8,594 bases of DNA from Oscillospiraceae bacterium. GTDB lineage: Bacteria; Bacillota; Clostridia; Oscillospirales; Oscillospiraceae. Every line of letters starts with the position of its first letter. The stretch's first letter is position 1. Positions 5,662 through 8,594 of the stretch are shown here, piece by piece. The translations under genes and the position numbers were made by a program. The notes beneath the pieces are model-generated. The model was not told where the DNA came from. It worked only from the letters and a program-made list of their open reading frames with translations, and ran no database searches. Location: contig CAJGCI010000078.1 of the NCBI GenBank assembly GCA_904501855.1, forward strand, positions 1-8,594, read 5' to 3'.

Positions 5662-6962
5662 GCAGTGAAGCCATTTATTATACCGCGCAGCAGCTTGCGG
5701 AGATGGGCAAAGAGGAGATTCCGTCGGAACTGATCTCCAACACCCACCTGATCTACAGCTCTCCCGCGACGCTGGCATTCAATTCCCCCGGTGCGGAAGG
5801 ATTCGGCGTCAAGCGTGCCGCCCTGTCAGTACCGGAGTCGGTCATGCTTCTGGTGGCTCCGGGATGCTGCGGCAGGAACACATCCGCCATCAGTTCCATG
5901 CGGGCATACCACCACCGGTATTTCTATCTGATGATGGATGAAACGGATCTTGTTACCGGACGTCACCTGAAAGTGATCCCGGATGCCGTACAGGAAGTCG
6001 TGGACAGCTTGGAAAAGAAACCGGCAGTGGTGATGATCTGCATCACCTGTGTGGATGCGCTGCTGGGTACGGATATGGAACGGGTCTGCCGACGGGCAGA
6101 AGAGAAGACCGGAGTCCGGGTCAAGCCCTGCTATATGTATGCATTGACCAGAGAAGGACGGAAACCTCCCATGGTTCATGTGCGTCAGAGCATCTATTCC
6201 ATGCTGGAACAGCGGTCCCGCCGATCCTCTTCCGTCAATATCATGGGATTTTTCGCACCACTGAACGACGACACGGAACTTTATGCGATGCTGAAAAGTG
6301 CAGGAGTCCGGAACATCCGGGAGATCGGACGATGCAAAACCTATGAAGAGTTCCAGATGATGGCGGAAGCCAATTTCAATCTGATTCTGAACCCGGAAGC
6401 CAGATTTGCCGCGGAAGATCTTCAGTACAAACTGGGAATTCCCTCTGTGGAAATGACCCGCATGTATCAGATTGACCGGATCCAACGCCAGTATGAAGCG
6501 TTCGGACAGGCGCTGGGAGTGACGTTTGATGACGCCTCCTACCGTCAGGAAGCGGAAGCGGCCATCGCAGAATTTCAGGAAAAATATCCGGATACGGTAT
6601 TTGCCGTGGGTGAAGCCATGAACGGCAATCCCTTTGAGCTGTCTCTCGCACTGACCCGATACGGGTTTAAAGTGTCGGAGATCTACGGAACCATCGCACC
6701 GGAATTCTATGTTTACGTCAACAAGCTGGCACAGCTGAGCCCGGAGACGAAAATCTATTCCAATCTGGAACCGACGATGCTGTACTACAGCTGCAGCACT
6801 TCCGATGCCGATCTTACTATCGGCAAGGATGCAGGGTATTATCATCCTGGCTGTCCCAACGTGCAGTGGAACAGCGATGTACAGCCCTTCGGGTATGAGG
6901 CGGTCCGGGATCTGTTCCGGGCGCTGCTTCAGGCGAAGCAGGGAGAGGAGGAGACCAGATGA
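5658..6962 (+). CDS. Nitrogenase component-1-like protein, larger (NifD-like) subunit
   Basis: This 434-aa protein belongs to the NifD/NifK/BchN/CfbD superfamily and should form the catalytic complex with the next gene product. By eye, PGCCGRN (Cys70-Cys71) matches the second P-cluster cysteine region of NifD. MICITCVDALLGTD (Cys128, Cys131) matches the third, where NifD has ECPIGLIGDD. The first P-cluster cysteine region reads AFNSPGA (40-46), without a cysteine. The FeMo-cofactor ligands also appear absent: the NifD Cys275 region NLVHC reads NLILN (Asn245), and the His442 region HSW reads VQW (Val402). The C-terminus PFGYEAVRDLFRALL (410-424) matches the family end. Other cysteines are 144, 158, 226, 379 and 399. 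It overlaps both neighbouring genes by 4 nt. It is a nitrogenase-like reductase subunit of unknown substrate, not a dinitrogenase. Confidence 0.91.
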   Translation: MSSEAIYYTAQQLAEMGKEEIPSELISNTHLIYSSPATLAFNSPGAEGFGVKRAALSVPESVMLLVAPGCCGRNTSAISSMRAYHHRYFYLMMDETDLVTGRHLKVIPDAVQEVVDSLEKKPAVVMICITCVDALLGTDMERVCRRAEEKTGVRVKPCYMYALTREGRKPPMVHVRQSIYSMLEQRSRRSSSVNIMGFFAPLNDDTELYAMLKSAGVRNIREIGRCKTYEEFQMMAEANFNLILNPEARFAAEDLQYKLGIPSVEMTRMYQIDRIQRQYEAFGQALGVTFDDASYRQEAEAAIAEFQEKYPDTVFAVGEAMNGNPFELSLALTRYGFKVSEIYGTIAPEFYVYVNKLAQLSPETKIYSNLEPTMLYYSCSTSDADLTIGKDAGYYHPGCPNVQWNSDVQPFGYEAVRDLFRALLQAKQGEEETR

Positions 6963-8005
6963 AAGGACTTCGCAAATATCTCACTCCTTTCGCACCGGAC
7001 CAGTCCGGAGCGGTATCCGTGCTCTATGATCTGGGCGGTATCATTGTGATCTGCGATGCCGGAGGATGTACCGGCAACATCTGTGGATTTGATGAACCAC
7101 GCTGGTTTGAGACAAACAGCGCCGTGTTTTCCGCCGGACTTCGGGATATGGATGCGATTCTTGGCCGCGACGATAAGCTGGTGGAAAAACTGGCGATGGC
7201 GGCGGAAAAGATTGATGCCAGCTTTGCGGCGATCATCGGGACACCGGTACCCGCCACCATTGGTACGGATTACCGTGCGCTGAAGAGACTGGCGGAGAAA
7301 AAGATCAATCTGCCGATCATTACGGTGGAGACCACAGGAATGAATCTGTATGACTTCGGGGCGGAACGGGCGCTGGAAGCGGTTTTTAAAACATTTGCAA
7401 CCGAACAGATGGAAACCGTTCCCGGGCATATCGGGGTCCTGGGTGCAAGTCCCCTGGACCTTGCAGGAGATCATCCGGAGCGGGAACTGAATGAAAAACT
7501 CCTTCTGGAAGGCGCATCTCAGGTCGTGATCTACGGGATGGGCGCCACGCTGGAAGATATAAGAAGAGCAGCATCCGCCGAAAAGAATCTGGTCGTATCT
7601 CCGGCCGGACTGCGGGCAGCCGAATATCTCAAAAAGCGTTTTGGTACGGAATATGAGATCCGGTGTCCTCTGGCGGAAAGTCTGGTTCCGGAGGAGGACT
7701 TCTCAGGGAACAAAGTGCTCTGCGTTCATCAGCAGGTCATGGCCAACGGGATGCGGGACCGGATCCGCAGGCTGGGCGGAAGTGATGTCACGGTCGCCAC
7801 ATGGTTTATGAGAAAACCGGCACTGGCGGAACCACAGGACCGGATCCTGACGGAGGAAGATGAATTTGAGGAACTGGTTGAGAAAGGGCAGTTTGATTGC
7901 ATCCTTGCCGACCGCACTCTGCATCCCATCGTCCGGGATTATCCGGGTGTGTGGATCCACGCTCCTCATTTTGCCGTCTCCGGAAAGCTGGGAGATGACG
8001 AATGA
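6959..8005 (+). CDS. Nitrogenase component-1-like protein, smaller (NifK-like) subunit
   Basis: At 348 aa this is much shorter than NifK or BchB. It begins almost at the conserved core (FAPDQSGAVSVLYDLGG, residues 11-27), so the N-terminal extension of NifK is missing. CDAGGCTGNICG (Cys32, Cys37, Cys42) matches the NifK QGCVAY region. Cys37 aligns with the second P-cluster cysteine; Cys32 and Cys42 are extra. The region of the third cysteine reads GTPVPATIGTD (94-104), with Pro96 where NifK has Cys, and the first (CQPLGA in NifK) reads PDQSGA. Other cysteines are 236, 255 and 314. The start has a strong GAGGAGG site and overlaps the previous stop as ATGA; the end overlaps hypF the same way. 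It probably forms a heteromer with the 434-aa subunit, with an interface iron-sulfur cluster of altered ligation. The substrate is unknown. Confidence 0.87.
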   Translation: MKGLRKYLTPFAPDQSGAVSVLYDLGGIIVICDAGGCTGNICGFDEPRWFETNSAVFSAGLRDMDAILGRDDKLVEKLAMAAEKIDASFAAIIGTPVPATIGTDYRALKRLAEKKINLPIITVETTGMNLYDFGAERALEAVFKTFATEQMETVPGHIGVLGASPLDLAGDHPERELNEKLLLEGASQVVIYGMGATLEDIRRAASAEKNLVVSPAGLRAAEYLKKRFGTEYEIRCPLAESLVPEEDFSGNKVLCVHQQVMANGMRDRIRRLGGSDVTVATWFMRKPALAEPQDRILTEEDEFEELVEKGQFDCILADRTLHPIVRDYPGVWIHAPHFAVSGKLGDDE

Positions 8006-8594
8006 ACAGGATAATAACCCAACAGATCCGCGTTTACGGGATCGTGCAGGGCGTGGGATTCCGACCTACGGTGAGCCGGCATGCCATGGAGACCGGCATC
8101 ACCGGCTCGGTGTGCAACAAAGGCCCCTATGTGGAGATCTTCGCGCAGGGGACAAAGGAACAGGTGGATGCATTCCTGAACGCGCTGGATCACCGACCCC
8201 CAAAGAGGGCCGCGATCCTGAAGCTGGATGTGAAAGAGGCAGCGGATCCTCCGGTTTTTCCCGCTTTTGAGATCATTGAGAGCGAGAAGACCAAGGGAGA
8301 GATCTTTGTATCTCCGGATATCGCCATATGCGATGAGTGCATCGAGGAAATGAATGATCCGAAGAACCGCCGGTATCAGCATCCCTTCATCAACTGTACC
8401 TGCTGCGGACCAAGATTGACGATTCTGGACGCACTTCCCTATGACCGGGAACGGACCAGCATGAAAGAATTTCCTATGTGTCCGGAATGCGCGGAAGAAT
8501 ACTATGATCCCAGGACCCGGCGATATGATGCACAGCCTGTGTGCTGCAACGACTGCGGGCCCGAGGTATATATCATGGACCGCACGGAACGGGG
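8002..8594 (+). CDS. hypF: Carbamoyltransferase HypF, N-terminal part (cut by the window end)
   Basis: HypF carbamoylates the C-terminal cysteine of HypE using carbamoyl phosphate and ATP, which leads to the cyanide ligands of the [NiFe]-hydrogenase iron. Only 197 codons of a protein usually about 750 aa long are present, and the frame is open at the edge. An acylphosphatase-like domain comes first (about residues 5-95), with VYGIVQGVGFRP carrying catalytic Arg21, and Asn39 in SVCNKG. Two zinc-finger motifs follow, each C-x2-C-x18-C-x2-C: Cys110/113/132/135 and Cys160/163/182/185. The YrdC-like and Kae1-like domains lie outside the window. The ATG at 8002 overlaps the previous stop as ATGA, so it is the fourth gene of the same operon. 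Nothing in the visible part is abnormal. Whether other hyp genes or a hydrogenase follow cannot be seen. Confidence 0.97.
   Translation, partial: MNRIITQQIRVYGIVQGVGFRPTVSRHAMETGITGSVCNKGPYVEIFAQGTKEQVDAFLNALDHRPPKRAAILKLDVKEAADPPVFPAFEIIESEKTKGEIFVSPDIAICDECIEEMNDPKNRRYQHPFINCTCCGPRLTILDALPYDRERTSMKEFPMCPECAEEYYDPRTRRYDAQPVCCNDCGPEVYIMDRTER

Noticed and set aside
4831..5778. A 315-codon minus-strand frame opposite the NifH-like gene
   Set aside because: It covers the leader and a clear NifH-family gene and shows no domain; it is a shadow frame.
5826..6845. A long 339-codon minus-strand frame opposite the NifD-like gene
   Set aside because: It is an antisense shadow of a clearly conserved gene and shows no recognisable domain or ribosome binding site.

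Overview
The window looks like a chromosomal segment of an anaerobic clostridial Firmicute, probably of the Lachnospiraceae type. This is inferred from gene content (moaC next to a stand-alone MOSC gene, a DUF4037 gene, a clostridial-type nitrogenase-like set) and from strong AGGAGG-like ribosome binding sites. No rRNA or marker gene is present to fix the taxon. Most of the window is of intermediate GC, with one clearly AT-rich island around 990-1940.

Layout. (1) 6-935, plus strand: the end of a molybdenum-cofactor operon, moaC followed after 6 nt by a MOSC-domain gene and a large hairpin. (2) 936-1935: an AT-rich stretch with one gene for a membrane-anchored protein of unknown function, closed by a good intrinsic terminator (1882-1929). 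(3) 4308-1941, minus strand: a tightly packed three-gene operon encoding a TPR protein, a DUF4037 nucleotidyltransferase-like protein and a UlaG-like metallo-beta-lactamase-fold protein with an altered metal motif. (4) 4309-4899: a 591-bp divergent intergenic region that carries two terminator-like hairpins reading toward the downstream genes. The second lies directly before the ribosome binding site of the next gene, so it looks like a regulated leader (attenuator or riboswitch). (5) 4900-8594, plus strand: four genes linked by three 4-nt ATGA overlaps. They encode a NifH-like ATPase, two different nitrogenase component-1-like subunits (434 and 348 aa) and the N-terminal part of HypF, which runs off the window.

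The centre of interest is region 5. The NifH-like protein keeps the P-loop, the switch regions and both [4Fe-4S] cysteines, so an ATP-driven electron donor is very likely. The two component-1-like proteins lack the residues equivalent to the FeMo-cofactor ligands and keep only part of the P-cluster cysteine set. This is therefore not a nitrogen-fixing nitrogenase but an uncharacterised nitrogenase-like reductase. Its translational coupling to HypF, which makes the cyanide ligands of [NiFe]-hydrogenase, suggests a link to [NiFe]-hydrogenase or to another organometallic cofactor. That link is an inference from position only. The terminator-controlled leader suggests the operon responds to a small molecule, a metal or another signal.
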